Assembly: GCA_001574975.1 (NCBI GenBank)
Contig: KQ965829.1
Span: 17,973-81,972 of the forward strand
Direction: 5' to 3'
DNA length: 64,000 nt
From: Gonapodya prolifera JEL478
Taxonomy: Eukaryota; Monoblepharomycota; Monoblepharidomycetes; Monoblepharidales; Gonapodyaceae
In this document: positions 30,802-41,699 of the stretch, piece after piece
How the letters are laid out: each line of letters starts with the position of its first letter
How positions within the stretch are numbered: position 1 is the stretch's first letter
Translations under genes and position numbers: made by a program
The notes under the pieces: generated by a model
The model's database searches: none
What the model was told of the DNA's origin: nothing
Seen by the model: only the letters and a program-made list of their open reading frames with translations

Positions 30802-33519
30802 CAGTCAAAGTCTGCCAGTCGCAGGTGCAACAGCTGCAGCTGTGCACCGACTGCATGCAGCTTCCCCCCACCAAGTTGGGAGAGGTGTTATCTGCAGGTT
30901 TTTGGTCTAACTGCCATCTGCAGGTTTGGTCAGGCACAATCAGGTGGGAGCTGCAGTTAGATGGAGATATTCTGTGGGCCGTTTCTTTCATTCTATAATT
31001 ATTTTCATAGATAAATGAATAATTAGACTGTGTTTTCTCCTGAAAATGTGAATTTGGCCTTGAACGTGCCATTGATGTGGTACTGAAGCCACAAAAGGCA
31101 CCACTCTTGAGAAAACATGCACACTGACCAATTGCAGAGCTGGTACATACCACATGACAGCAAGATGGAGTGTCATCAGATTCCATTTTGGGGATGGATG
31201 TGATTGTCCCAGTCCATCCATCCTAATTGATTCAAAGATGTGTTATTGAGGTGAGGCCAATGCAACACTCCAGCTGAAAAATCATGATTGAAAGCTCCCA
31301 TTTGCGGTTTCAAGGAATCACTTCAAAAATTGGTGACATACTGATACATCTTCCAACACAAGTATTATCTTCCTTGCTTCATACATTCCTGATGATGCAT
31401 GCTTGTCCAATCAAGCAATACAATATCCAAATGAAAAACCTCTCACTTCTCAAGAATCTGTAGTCCACGCATTCAGGGCTTGAACTTTCATTCCAACTCT
31501 AATGAAGTTCCCACATCCCAACAGGTGACTTTCACAGGAATGCCCATTGTCTTCATAGAATCTCCCAGCAATTTGGGCAAGGAATGAAGTCATTGAGCCT
31601 TCCTGAAATGAATGTTGTATCTAAAAAAAACTCTGGGAGAACAATTCACCCAAAGAACATTATCCATCCATCATGCCCAAGGCTGACAAAAAGAAGGTGG
31701 TATCACTGACCAATGCACAGCAACTAAAAACGCTTCTGAAGTAATGAACAGCAATGCAAGGATGGAAGGAAACCCTGCTACCATGACCTGGCAGAATGGG
31801 TGTGCATCAAGTTTAAACTGGATTCACACCCAGACAACACAACCATTGGACACATTGTTAAGGACAAAGCTTGCATTGTTGCTACGGCACCAGAGGATTG
31901 CAATTTAAAACCCCCCAGAGCTCAGGGTGGTGCTTACCCAGAGTTCAACAAGGCATTGTTCCAATTGCTGCTTTCCCTCCAATCAGAAGGGAATATACTC
32001 AATGGACCTGCCATCAAAGCTGTTGCATTGAAGAATGGGATTAATGACAAATTGCAGGAGGAAAGAGGGGAAGAGATTATCCTGGGGCTCTCAGATGGTT
32101 GGCTAGCATGCTTTATGGAGCACTACCACCTGAAGGCTTGGAAAATACATGGCAAGAGCAGTGACGTTATTGCTGATGCATTGGAAGAGGCAATGCCAGA
32201 GCTATTGGAGTTGGTTGGTGATATTTAAACCATTGGACATTTTCAATGGCGACAAAACTGGACTCTTTTACTCAGCAGCACCAGACACAGCAATCTCAAC
32301 AGAGCAACTGCAAGGGAGGAAGAAGGACAAGGCAAGAATAGCAGCCCTGTTGTGCAGCAATGTTACAGGGAGTGAATGTCTCAAACCTTTGTTTATTGGG
32401 AAGTCAAACCAGCAGAGGTGCTTTAAGTGCAAGTCAGCCTCATAGCTTGGATTTTACTACAAAAACAACAAAAAAGCATGGCTGACACTGGAGATCTTTC
32501 TTGATGGGCTCAAGGGGGTTGATACATATGTTGTGTCTGCCAACCCAAACTGGAAGATCCTCCTCTTGATTGACAAAATGCCCTGCACATGGTTGCCCTG
32601 CCATCATGCAGGATCTCCAGCTCCCACACATTCATCTACATTTCTTTCCCCTAAATGCAACTGCTCAAATCCAACCAATGGATGCAGGGATAATTGCTGC
32701 ATGGAAATTGAGGTATTGAAGGCAGCAAATCAACTATGCCTTGGACAGGAAGGACACAAGTGCAAAGGACTACTACAAAGTGGGTACACTGAAGGCCATG
32801 ACATGGGGAAAGGTAAGAATGGAAGGCTTAATGTTGGAATTGCATCTCACTAATCACCATCACCTGATCTCCATAGTCCATCTGGTTTGAAATGCCCAAC
32901 TCCATCTTTCAGAATTGCTTTGCCCACACAAAGCTTCTCTCAAAGGCTCGCATTGAAGCCAATCTGCTTGTGGAGAATGGAGACAATGATGTGGTGGTGG
33001 TGGAAACAAACACATTGGACAGACAGGGGAATGAAGAAGCCATCATCAGAAGAGAAATCAAGGAATGGATGACTGAGCTTGTTGGCTCTTGATTTGGATT
33101 TTGATTCAGGATTTGATCAATCAGCCAGGCAAGGAAGTTGTAGGGGAAGCTAAGGTGGAAGATGGAATTGTCAATCATGCAGTGAGTAACATGCTGGGAA
33201 ATGGAGTGGAGATTTTGGATGGAGAGGACTCAGATGAGTCCAGGGACAAGGTGGAAAGTGGGGTGAGCAACTTTGAAAAGCTGAAAGCACTCATGACTGT
33301 GGTGGCTATTCTAAAATCCACACCAGACCCCAACAATGCAATTGCAATCTGGTTAATTCGCAAGAAACAACAGGCCTTGTGCTTAGAAATTAATAATAAC
33401 CTTAAACAGACTACTGTTGATAGTTCTTAAACTAAAATAAGAAGGCTCTCCATCTGCAGCCATGTGCTTAGTGCAGGTAAAATCTCTCCTGAGGGCCAGC
33501 AGCTAGCAGGCTTTGACTG
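30802..33519 (+). mobile_element. pogo/Tigger-like DNA transposon, 2.7 kb, decayed
   Basis: Ends are CAGTCAAAGTCTGCCAG on the left and its near-perfect inverse CTAGCAGGCTTTGACTG on the right (two mismatches in 17). Each is flanked by TA, the Tc1/mariner-pogo target duplication. The interior carries a CENP-B-type HTH and a DDE_1 transposase in pieces (see gene). The left arm also has repeated CTGCAG-containing words between 30810 and 30960. Confidence 0.8.
31674..33092 (+). pseudogene. pogo-like transposase remnant (CENP-B HTH + DDE_1)
   Basis: It begins MPKADKKKVVSLTNAQQLKT, then has stops and a frame change. Next come YHDLAEWVCIKFKLDSHP, the CENP-B-type domain YPEFNKALFQLLLSLQSEGN and SDGWLACFMEHYHLKAWKIH. 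After another shift the DDE domain appears: IFNGDKTGLFYSAAPDTA (first Asp), IAALLCSNVTGSECLKPLFI, a frame with WKILLLIDKMPCT (second Asp), then NATAQIQPMDAGIIAAWKLR (third Asp) in another frame. All three catalytic aspartates survive in sequence, but at least three frame changes and several stops make it non-coding as a whole. Confidence 0.75.
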
Positions 33520-33990
33520 TATGTATAAGTATTGTGTGCAGAAGTACAACTGGTAAGGACTATTTGAGATAATTTCTTGTAACGTTATGGACTCTGTTGC
33601 TTAGCAAGAGTACAATAACAGGGTGGTGTGCCTTGGTGATATCTGATGTCAGCAATGCAGTTTCCATTCTGCAAAGAGATGATGTTCAATTTGTCATGTA
33701 CTGATGTGTAACTGAACTGGAAAAAGACTATGGAGTCTCTTTCTAAACTCACTAGCTAACCCAAAGCTGCAAGGAGTGCAATTTAACAACTGACCAGGGC
33801 ACAAAATCCCACAAACCCCAATAGTAGCGTACCATATTGGTGATTCTATGGGCAAAAAACCACAGCTTCCCACCACTGAGAGCGTCGGACGTCGGTTTTC
33901 TATGACCGCGGCGGTTCATTTGAAATTTAGGTGCCGATGGACCCTTTCGGCATCTCCGGCTAAAATACAAACCTTTCCACCAGACGTGAA
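33520..33990. other. Transition from AT-rich island to gene-rich DNA
   Basis: AT-rich until about 33840, then GC rises. No gene recognised; the promoter of the hotdog gene should lie here. Confidence 0.4.
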
Positions 33991-33991
33991 C

Positions 33992-34951
33992 ATGCCGACC
34001 TCGCTCTCCTCGCTCCTCTCGCACCTCTCCTCCCTTTACCCAAAGACCCCACTCGATGCTCTCAAAACGCTCCTTATTCTCTTCTACGCCGTCAACTACC
34101 GCATCATGCCCGGATACTGGCACATCACAATGGGTCGATTCGCAGCGCAGGCCGCCATCGCGCGCGCGATCGAAGTCGTCCAGAGACGGAATTTGTCGGA
34201 GAACGAGAAGGGCGCCTCGATTGCCCGCGGGTTCTTTTCGGAAGTCGTCGCGGAGTGGGTTGTCACTCCGGGGGATAGCGATGTGAGTTGCGCGCGGGCG
34301 GGGGTGTTGAGGCAGTGTGTTGACTCGTTTTGGGTAGATTAATATGCATTTGTGAGCTCAACCTTGCATCGCCGTAATGAAACAAACCTTTTGACGAAAC
34401 CTTCGAAACCTTCGGAAACCTCGACCTCGGCAGAAGCAACACGTCCTACGGCGTGTACGCTGACTATAGTCGGACAGCTCTAATCTTCCGATCAGGTGTC
34501 AGCGACGCGCTCGTGTTCGCGGCGCCTGATCCCCTCAGGAGGACGCGGATGATGGTCGGGTCGACGGAGTATCGGTACTTCAAGGAGATTCCGATCGGGG
34601 TTAAGTTTGTTGTGCGGACCAGGTAAAGGCCTTCTTGCTTTGGATTCGAAAACGCGACTTATGGTGTATTTTGGTCGTTGTTGCCTTGCTACGTAATGCA
34701 ATATCCCAGATGGTCAGGCTGGAACCGCAAATGGTTCATCGTGGAGACCCGATTCGAGAATCCTTCCGGTACTGTTCTGCACTGCGTCGGGTGAGTCATG
34801 CATCATTGGCGCTGAACTACTCGTGAGTCCGAATTGATAAGTGTTGTGACTCTCCCTCGGAAGGCACGCAAAGATGGTTGTAAAGCGAGGCGGAAAGACC
34901 CTCCGACCTGCGAAAATGCTCAAGGAAATTGGAATTCCGGATGACCATGAG
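33992..34951 (+). CDS. THEM6-type hotdog (thioesterase-like) protein
   Basis: Exon 1 (33992-34282, phase 0) reads MPTSLSSLLSHLSS then LFYAVNYRIMPGYWHITMG, the hydrophobic entry typical of this family. A later exon (about 34395-34622) has NTSYGVYADYSRTALIF and the strand TEYRYFKEIPIGVKFVVRTR. It splices cleanly to 34711-34791 (WSGWNRKWFIVETRFENPSG), then to an exon starting near 34866 (MVVKRGGKTLRPAKMLKEIG). These match the single-domain hotdog proteins related to mammalian THEM6, whose activity is poorly defined. The junction between exon 1 and the next segment has no good acceptor and hits stops, so that part is either a missed exon or broken. The usual NMHMNNS-type active-site loop reads SNTSYGVY. 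Confidence 0.65.
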
Positions 34952-35484
34952 CAGGTGGGTGGTCAAGCTCTTGGCTTACATGGGTTGGTCAATTTATATG
35001 ACTTGAATCGTCGTTCAAACTTCAAACTATCGCGAGTAGTATATGCGTCCGCCCCCCGAGTGCTGCCTCGCGATGCTTCAAGATACTGTGGACGGCAAGC
35101 GACTGGCCAAATTATGACGTTCGTCAGTCGACGTGGCTCCGGTCCCCTAATTGCGGCAGGTGACGCGTGGTGCACTTTTTGTATCGTAACTTTACGTATT
35201 GCTAGATTGTACTCTAAATTATACGAAGACATCCGATTATAATCAAATTTCTATAAGGCCATCGCTCTGTGTTGGTTGTCCAATGCGGATTGCAAGTCTA
35301 TATGTTCCAATTCGGATCAAACATTCAGGACTATTTTGAAAACAAAAACCTGGGATGGATGCTTGAAAATTTTACCTCATGAATGCAAAACATTATATAC
35401 AACACACCACATATGCCAATCCTTCCTCCAAGGCTGTCGACACCGGCGCCACTTCCCAACGTCCCCACCCCCCAAACCAACAAA
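34952..35484. other. Intergenic between convergent genes
   Basis: AT-rich, no supported gene. A last small exon of the hotdog gene could be hidden here. Confidence 0.35.
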
Positions 35485-36602
35485 TCAATACGTCGCCCTC
35501 ATCACTGCCTCCCCTTCCAACGTGAACCAAAAGTCGGCCACCCTTAGATCCTCCAGCTCGGTCTCGAGGTCCTCGAACGTAGGTAAGTGCGTCACCCAGG
35601 TGGACAGGTCGAGCGGGAGTTTGGGAGCGGGTTTGAGGGGGAGGCCGTGTACGCGGTATGCGGTCTTTGAGCGGCGGGGCGGGTGGTGGAGGGGGGGGGC
35701 AGGGGCAGGGGGGAGTGAGTGAAATGAAACCCAGGCGTGAAGAGACCGACGACTCACCATCCCCCACTCCTCATACATCTGCCGAAATAGCTCCATAGCT
35801 TCCTCCCTCGGCACGCCAAACGCCTCCTACGAGTTGGGCCCCAGTTCCACGAGGATGTTGGGAATGGCGCGCTCGGCGAGGAGAGGCCGCAGCGAGCGGA
35901 GTATGTTGGCTTCGTAGCCTTCGGTGTCGATCTGAGTTTGGTGCGATGGGGGTTTTGGTCAGACGCGATGTTGCGGCTTTGGAACCAGTTGATGGCAAGG
36001 GCTCACCTTGACAGCCGCAATCTTCAACCCCCGCTCCATCACCATCCTCCCCACATCCAGCGGCCTCATCGGCACAAACTCCGTCTTGGGCGTATGCCCC
36101 AACCCCTCCTGCACGACGCTCGTATGCCCCGAACACAACCCTGCATCAATCTGAATCACCCTGCCCGACACCTCGTCCACCTGCTCGGCAGCATACCAGT
36201 TCCACAACTCGTGCCCCACGTATCCGTTCCACACGGCGTTGCACGAGAAGTGTTCCGCACATGTGGGTTGGACTTCGATCCCGATCGCGCGGTAGCCGCG
36301 ACCACCGGCGATAAGGGAGTAGAAGCCTTGGTTGGCACCGATGTCGAAGAAGTGGTGCGTGGAGGCGGCGTTGGCGGAGGCGAGGGCGCGGTCTGGAGGT
36401 GTGGGAGGTTCGTGGCTCGCATCAATTCGAAGTACGCGAAGAAAACAAGGAGGATAGCGTTGAACTGACCTACAATGGTGATCGCGGAGCCTTCTTGCGT
36501 GTTGAACCAAGATTGCTGGAGTTTGACTTTGGCTGGATGGTGTAAGACGACATGAGACCAATGATGGAGAAACCACCGCCATTCAAGGTTTGTTGACATC
36601 AT
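35485..36602 (-). CDS. FkbM-family methyltransferase, one in-frame stop
   Basis: Four exons. Exon 1 starts MMSTNLEWRWFLHHW (36602 or 36599). Exon 2 carries the SAM-binding motif FFDIGANQGFYSLIAGGRGY, AIGIEVQPTCAEHFSCNAVW and IQIDAGLCSGHTSVVQEG, ending at GTGAGC. Exon 3 has QIDTEGYEANILRSLRPLLA and IPNILVELGPNS, then TAG at 35827-35829, and continues in the same frame with EAFGVPREEAMELFRQMYEE. Exon 4 gives KTAYRVHGLPLKPAPKLPLD and ends at 35485. FkbM enzymes transfer methyl groups to hydroxyls of diverse metabolites or glycans; the substrate is unknown. The stop sits where relatives commonly have an aromatic residue (TGG to TAG would do). Everything else is coding-like, so a recent nonsense change or sequence error is likely. 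Confidence 0.72.
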
Positions 36603-36639
36603 TCCTACTTGGCCTATTGTGGTTAAATGCAACTACGTT

Positions 36640-37140
36640 TTCTGAAGACTCTTTTATTTCTGTCAGTCGTGGAATATCGTAGGACTTCCTCAATTCTCGG
36701 AAAAAGCTCATCTCGGATAGGTGCGTCATGTCCAATCCAGACCAGCATACCAAGGAGACACAGGGTCTTGGAAGTCCCCTATTTCATTGGCAATATTTGC
36801 AAACTTCTACGTATTGCAATTGCAAGCTAAGCGCTGGCACTCAATGTCGCTACAATATGTTTTGGATCGTGCAAGGTCATTGGCTGACTCGGTTTTTGGA
36901 ATGCTGAAAGCCAATGATTCTCATGGTCAGTTTTCGATTCGTATGATAGCCTAGTTGGGCACCCAGCTTGACGATGACGGAGTCACTCTATTGTTTAGCC
37001 ATTGTGATCATGCCATCATCCAGACTCAAACCGCTACCAACGCTCATTTCATTTTGATAATGTGCGATTTGCGAAGAACTCTGCAATTTCCAACTTTGGA
37101 CTTTCGTCCACGGATATTTTCTGATGTTCCTGGAACTTGA
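36640..37140 (+). repeat. Dispersed repeat, copy 1
   Basis: Core near 36855-36915 (TTTTGGATCGTGCAAGGTCA onward) recurs almost unchanged near 41600-41660 and in inverted, more diverged form near 40205-40265. The similarity extends upstream through GCAAACTTC...ATTGCAA words and downstream to about 37140. A weak open frame (YVLDRARSLADSVFGMLKAN) is shared by copies, so it may derive from an old gene. Confidence 0.65.
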
Positions 37141-37277
37141 ACAACAACATCAGGTTGTCACCCTTCCACAAGTGAGGCTCATCGCACGAGAGTAAGAGCT
37201 ATTCGTCGCAGTTGTTCCGGTTGCAAATACATTTCGATTATCATTAAACGTTACAAGTCCATTACATGAATGCCATT

Positions 37278-38421
37278 TCAAAACTTCACCACCTTCTTTT
37301 TCGCGCCAGCTCTACCACGTTGTTGTTGACCCGTTCGGGACGCCGTGGCTGCAGGTGCGCCCACCGTCTTATCCGACGTTACCTTCTGCCTCTCCATCGC
37401 ACCTCCACGCGCCTTACCCACCCCACTCACCTCCGTCCGCACCGGAACATCATCATCATCCCCTCCCTGCCCAGGTCTCACCTCACCCACCACATCCTCC
37501 CTCGGCTCCTGCCTCTTCGTCCCGCCTTTCTCGGGGCAATCCTTGGCCAAATGCCGCACATTCCCGCACCACTTGCAGCACCCGCCGTTGGGGTACATCC
37601 CGCGCTCGTTGGACGGGCATTGGGAGGACAGGTGTCCGCGCGTCTTGCAGACGAAGCAAGAGGCGAAGGGGAGCGGGTTGGATGGGTCTGAGGGGGGTTT
37701 TCAGGCGGAGAGGCGGTGCGAGGTTGAGCCACATCGGTAGCAGATGCCGCTGGTTGGGGTGGTGGATGTGGGTTTCGAGGAGGGCTCGGATGGGGTGGCG
37801 GCGTCACCAGGAAGGTCCGCGTTCAGCTTCTCAGTGCAGGTCGCCGAATCGTGCCCCTTATTCCTGCACACGAAGCAGACGGTGTTTCGTACCTTCGCCC
37901 GTTTACGCAGCTCGATACGGTGCAGGCGCCGTTTCTCGAGGGTTATGGCGCCGTAGGCACGTTTCTTTTTCGACCCTGGAGCCGGAGCTGGTGGAGTGGT
38001 TTGAGTGGTCGTTGAGATTGAGACGCGATTGAAGGGCAGACTCACCAGCGTCTTGTCCATTCTCCTTGGTCGCCTTCGCCTTCACTTCAACGGTCTCAAC
38101 AACGTCCTTGGGTTCCTTGTTGAACCTTTGCCGCTTCTTCTTCTTCGACCCGTCGCCCGCAGCTGGGGCGGTTTCGTTCGTCGATTCTGCCTGCGCGTCT
38201 GCCACCTTCTCATTCCCTCCCTCCACCTTCCCCCCTGTTGTCTTCGCCTTTCCCTCTCTTTTCCGCTTAGCGCCAGCTATTTCAGCGGAGGCGACCGGCT
38301 CTGACGAAGTTTCCTGTTCATGCCCAATTTCTTTGCCCTCCGGAGCTTTCTCGTCCTTGACCGCCCATCCAGACGCGGGCAAGAACTTCTTCTTATACCC
38401 CATGCTCGTGATGCGGGTCAT
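37278..38421 (-). CDS. ZCCHC9-type zinc-knuckle protein, one in-frame stop
   Basis: Start at 38421 (MTRITSMGYKKKFLPASGW), followed by a Lys-rich region. An intron with GTGAGT donor (near 38045) joins DAG to SKKKRAYGAITLEKRRLHR. Four CCHC knuckles follow: CFVCRNKGHDSATC; CYRCGSTSHRLSA plus a TGA at 37701-37703 in place of the last Cys; CFVCKTRGHLSSQC; and CKWCGNVRHLAKDC. A basic tail ends at 37278. Order and spacing match ZCCHC9, a nucleolar RNA-binding protein of rRNA metabolism. The frame is preserved across the TGA, and only one base (TGC to TGA) separates it from an intact gene. Confidence 0.8.
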
Positions 38422-38785
38422 GACTGGTGTCGAAAGCGGTTCTAAAAGTGGGGCTATCCTTCCCAAGTGTGGGTGTGGCCATGAATATTTGTACCACAAA
38501 AAAAAAATTACTCTCTTTGAGAGGGCAGTTGGAATCCATCCATCCGTCGACCCGTGAGTGTTCCCCACCGCCGTTCCCCGTCCGGCCGCGTTTGCTCACT
38601 CGAATCTCCTCGCGGACGTTTTTTCGACCCCTTTTTCGGCGCGGTTCGCGGTTGTGTTTGGACGATAAAACTATTCACCACGGGCAGAAAAGTCAGTACA
38701 CGTACAGCCCCCTCCCAGGTTAAAGACCTCTCGTCAGCGTACGGAACTCGACTTTCTTCTCTCTCAAACACAACAAACAGAACAC

Positions 38786-39543
38786 ATGGCTGCTGCTGCT
38801 GGTTCGCTTACAGTCGCTGAGGCCGCGTCCGTCTACGCGGCACTTATCCTCCACGATGCCGAGAAGGAGATCACGGTGAGCAGAGCATAAGCACAAGCAG
38901 ATGGCTGGGTCGGATGCAATGGGAGGATTGCGGGGTCTGGTGGTGGTTGATGGGTCACGGAAAGTTTACGAAGCTCGATTCAATGCTGGCACACGCCGGG
39001 ACCGACACGAAGAAAGAGATGTTAGAGAACAGGAAATGCGGACCCACGGCAGACGTGGCATTGGGGCTTCTGGGGTTCCTTTCCATTTCCTATCGGCTGG
39101 TCCTAACCACGCCACCCCCTTCCAGGCCGAGCACATCACCTCGCTCCTCGAGGCCGCCAGCATCGAGGTCGACTCGTTCTACCCCCGTGTCTTCGCCAAG
39201 GCTCTTGCCGGAAAGGACCTCAGCTTCCTGACTAAGATCGGTGAGCACTCCAGTTCTCTTCACGACCGGTTGCTCTACAAATGGAATCTGACACCAACCC
39301 ATCGTCTCCCAGGCGCTGCCGGCCCCGCCGCTGCCCCCGCTGCCGCTGCCGCCGCTCCTGCTGCTGCTGCTGCCCCTGCCGCCGCGGCCGCTGCCCCCGC
39401 TGCCGCCAAGGTTGAGGAGAAGAAGGAGGAAGAGGAGGACGACGACATGGGCTTCGGTGAGTCCCGTGGTTTTTCATCCCCCGTCCAAGAACGTGAAAAA
39501 TTAACCACACGCACATGCGCATTCTTCAGGTCTCTTCGACTAA
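38786..39543 (+). CDS. RPP1: 60S acidic ribosomal protein P1
   Basis: Four exons, 38786-38875, 39126-39240, 39313-39456 and 39530-39543, join in phase to 120 aa. The N-terminal dimerisation domain reads SLTVAEAASVYAALILHDAE and AEHITSLLEAASIEVDSFYP. An alanine-rich hinge (GAAGPAAAPAAAAAA onward) follows, then the acidic tail KVEEKKEEEEDDDMGFGLFD, in which the last six residues are the invariant factor-binding end. P1/P2 form the ribosomal stalk that recruits translation GTPases. The last exon encodes only the end of the tail (LFD and stop), a small terminal exon. Intact. Confidence 0.96.
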
Positions 39544-39880
39544 ACGCCCTGATATCGTCCGTCCACCAGTCCACGCGTCCAAATCCCTCGTTGTTGTTCG
39601 CTCGTCTAGGCCTCGGACTGGATCACTGTACTGCAATGTCGTTTTCGCAACGGCGCATAGCATACGCTGCTTTCTGTACGAGATCCGGACCTCGTGAATA
39701 CATTCTACGCACACAAGAAATGCCTGGCCCCCTCCCGACATCCCGCTGTCAAAGTGTTTGCTCTGGGAAACCCATGCGAGATGAGCTTGGGCATTTAGAT
39801 GCCACCTATTCCTGATATGACATGTATGCCTCCGTTCACTACCACCCACATAATTACGTCTGTCCTCACAAAACTGGTCA
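39544..39880. other. 3' flank of RPP1, nothing else recognised
   Basis: No supported gene. Confidence 0.4.
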
Positions 39881-39883
39881 AAT

Positions 39884-40370
39884 TCAGAATTCAAGATTAG
39901 TTTGACGGTCAGGGGCAAGGACAGCTGCGACAGTGATGAGCTCTTGTGGAAGATTGACAACATGTTTTCTACATTCCAGGAACATCAGCAAATATCCGTG
40001 GACGAAAGACCAAATGTTGGAAACTGAAAAGTTCTTCATACATGACCAAAATTGAGACGAGTATTGTTCCGCGGTTTGAGTCAGGATCATGAATGATATC
40101 ATGCCGGTAGTTGTAACACGATGCAGAGTGACTCCGTCAACGTCAAGATGGGCGACAAAATGCTCTATCACTTCTGACGAACTACTTCGATCATGAGAAT
40201 AATTGGCTTTTGGCATTCCAAAAACCGAGTCAGCCAATGAACTTGCATGATCCAAAACAAATGGTAGTGACATGGAGTACCAGCGCTCAGCTTAGAAATT
40301 GCCCTTTGCAGAGAATGTTTGCATGTGGTGATTTCAGTTAAGAAGCAAGCCGGCAACAGCCTTGCAAGAG
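39884..40370 (-). repeat. Dispersed repeat, copy 2 (inverted)
   Basis: Minus-strand relative of 36640-37140: VLDHASSLADSVFGMPKAN corresponds to VLDRARSLADSVFGMLKAN. The downstream segment about a CCACGGATATTT...GATGTTCCTGGAA phrase also matches copy 1. More diverged than copies 1 and 4. Confidence 0.6.
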
Positions 40371-40399
40371 CACAAAATTATGCTTCAGCTTTTATGGTC

Positions 40400-41240
40400 A
40401 GTACTTGCGCTTATGTAATTGTGTGTCCGTCCTCCTTGCCAACAATGCGAGGAGTCGAAGTCCGGAAGATGACATCGAGGCCACACCTACTTAGGCGCAC
40501 AAAAGACCCATTTATTCTTTAAAATCCTCCGTTGCGGTGAGATTATTTGCGAACTTCCTCACATTGCAACCCAAACTGAGTGCCTGTGCTACTTTGGACA
40601 ACCGACGGAAAAACGGACGAGAACTCGCGTAAAGGTGGATTGGGCACTCATAAATTGTTCGCCAGAGTCGTGTGCGTGAATTGTTACTTGCCGTCGATCG
40701 ATATCTGCATGCCTACTGCCGAGGTTGTTCGACGACTGGAGAAACCATGCCGCGGGGTACAGGACAACTACCGAGAGAGGCTATCAACGACAGAACCGTC
40801 TGCGATATTCAAAATTTTAGTAGTCCCGATTGTGGAAGATCTTTGGGGGAGATGGGAGACGCATTCCGCGCTTCCGTCTTCAGTCACGAAAGAATGAATG
40901 CTTGTTGTCCTTACTTCAGAATTGTCTCGTAAGATGTAAAGAGCAGTTGTACTCCAAAAATTTATGAAGTATTGCTCAAAGCTGCACTGATTTTTGTTTG
41001 ACCTGCATTTGCACCGAAACTTAAGTGCGCCAGTGCTGCATGCAAGAATAGAGCGTCTTTTGTTCTTAGTCCCACTGGGAGTCGCCCGAACAGTTTAGCG
41101 ACAGAAGGCGCGTCTGTGACACCCAATATGGACTACCGTGGGAGAGACAGACGGGAGTCACATTCCGCGCTTCAGTCGTCAGCCACAAATATAATATTGT
41201 AGCGTCGTCACTTGTCCCGTAATATGCAAGTCACTGGAAC
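40400..41240 (+). repeat. Degenerate internal duplication
   Basis: Two related segments, about 40780-40940 and 41095-41235, share phrases such as GAGACGCATTCCGCGCTTCC / GAGTCACATTCCGCGCTTCA and end in a similar TTGTC(T/C)CGTAA. The stretch at 40400-40600 resembles the upstream part of the dispersed repeat. No intact gene is present. Confidence 0.45.
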
Positions 41241-41389
41241 TTGTAAAGCTGCGCGTGACTTTCCTGGCGCTATGTGTGGTCAAAAAAATCCCGTTATAGG
41301 AGAAGGAAGACCAAAACTCCATGAATTGATGGCAACATTCAATCTTGGAGCGATTGCCGTCTCTTTCTTGAGGTTACGTAACGCTGCGC

Positions 41390-41690
41390 TTTCCGAAGAA
41401 AATTCTGTTTCTATTAGTCGTGGACATTGACATCCTCAACTCTTGAAAAAGTAAAATCCGGTAGGAAGAACATATCGTAACGTAGAAGCCACACCCCTCC
41501 TATTAAGGCACACACAAGACTCCGTTGCAGCGACACTATTTGCAAACTTCATTATATTGCAACTCTAAGATGAGCGCTGGTACCAAATGTCAATGCAATA
41601 ATATGTTTTGGATCGTGCAAGGTCATTGGCTGACTCGGTTGTTGGAATGCTGAAAGCCTATAAATCTCATGATCAGAGCCATAACGTTGC
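41390..41690 (+). repeat. Dispersed repeat, copy 4
   Basis: Best partner of copy 1: about 57 bases around 41600-41660 differ at roughly one position. The upstream words (AGTCGTGGA..., GCAAACTTC) are also shared. Confidence 0.65.
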
Positions 41691-41699
41691 GTTTCTGGC

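Noticed and set aside
25600-33840. LTR retroelement or virus-like element in the AT-rich island
   Set aside because: No long direct terminal repeats, reverse transcriptase, integrase or capsid-like coding seen; the island is explained by DNA transposons.
38460-38540. A-rich run as a poly(A) retrocopy mark
   Set aside because: It is only nine A in the leader between two genes with introns; no retrocopy features.
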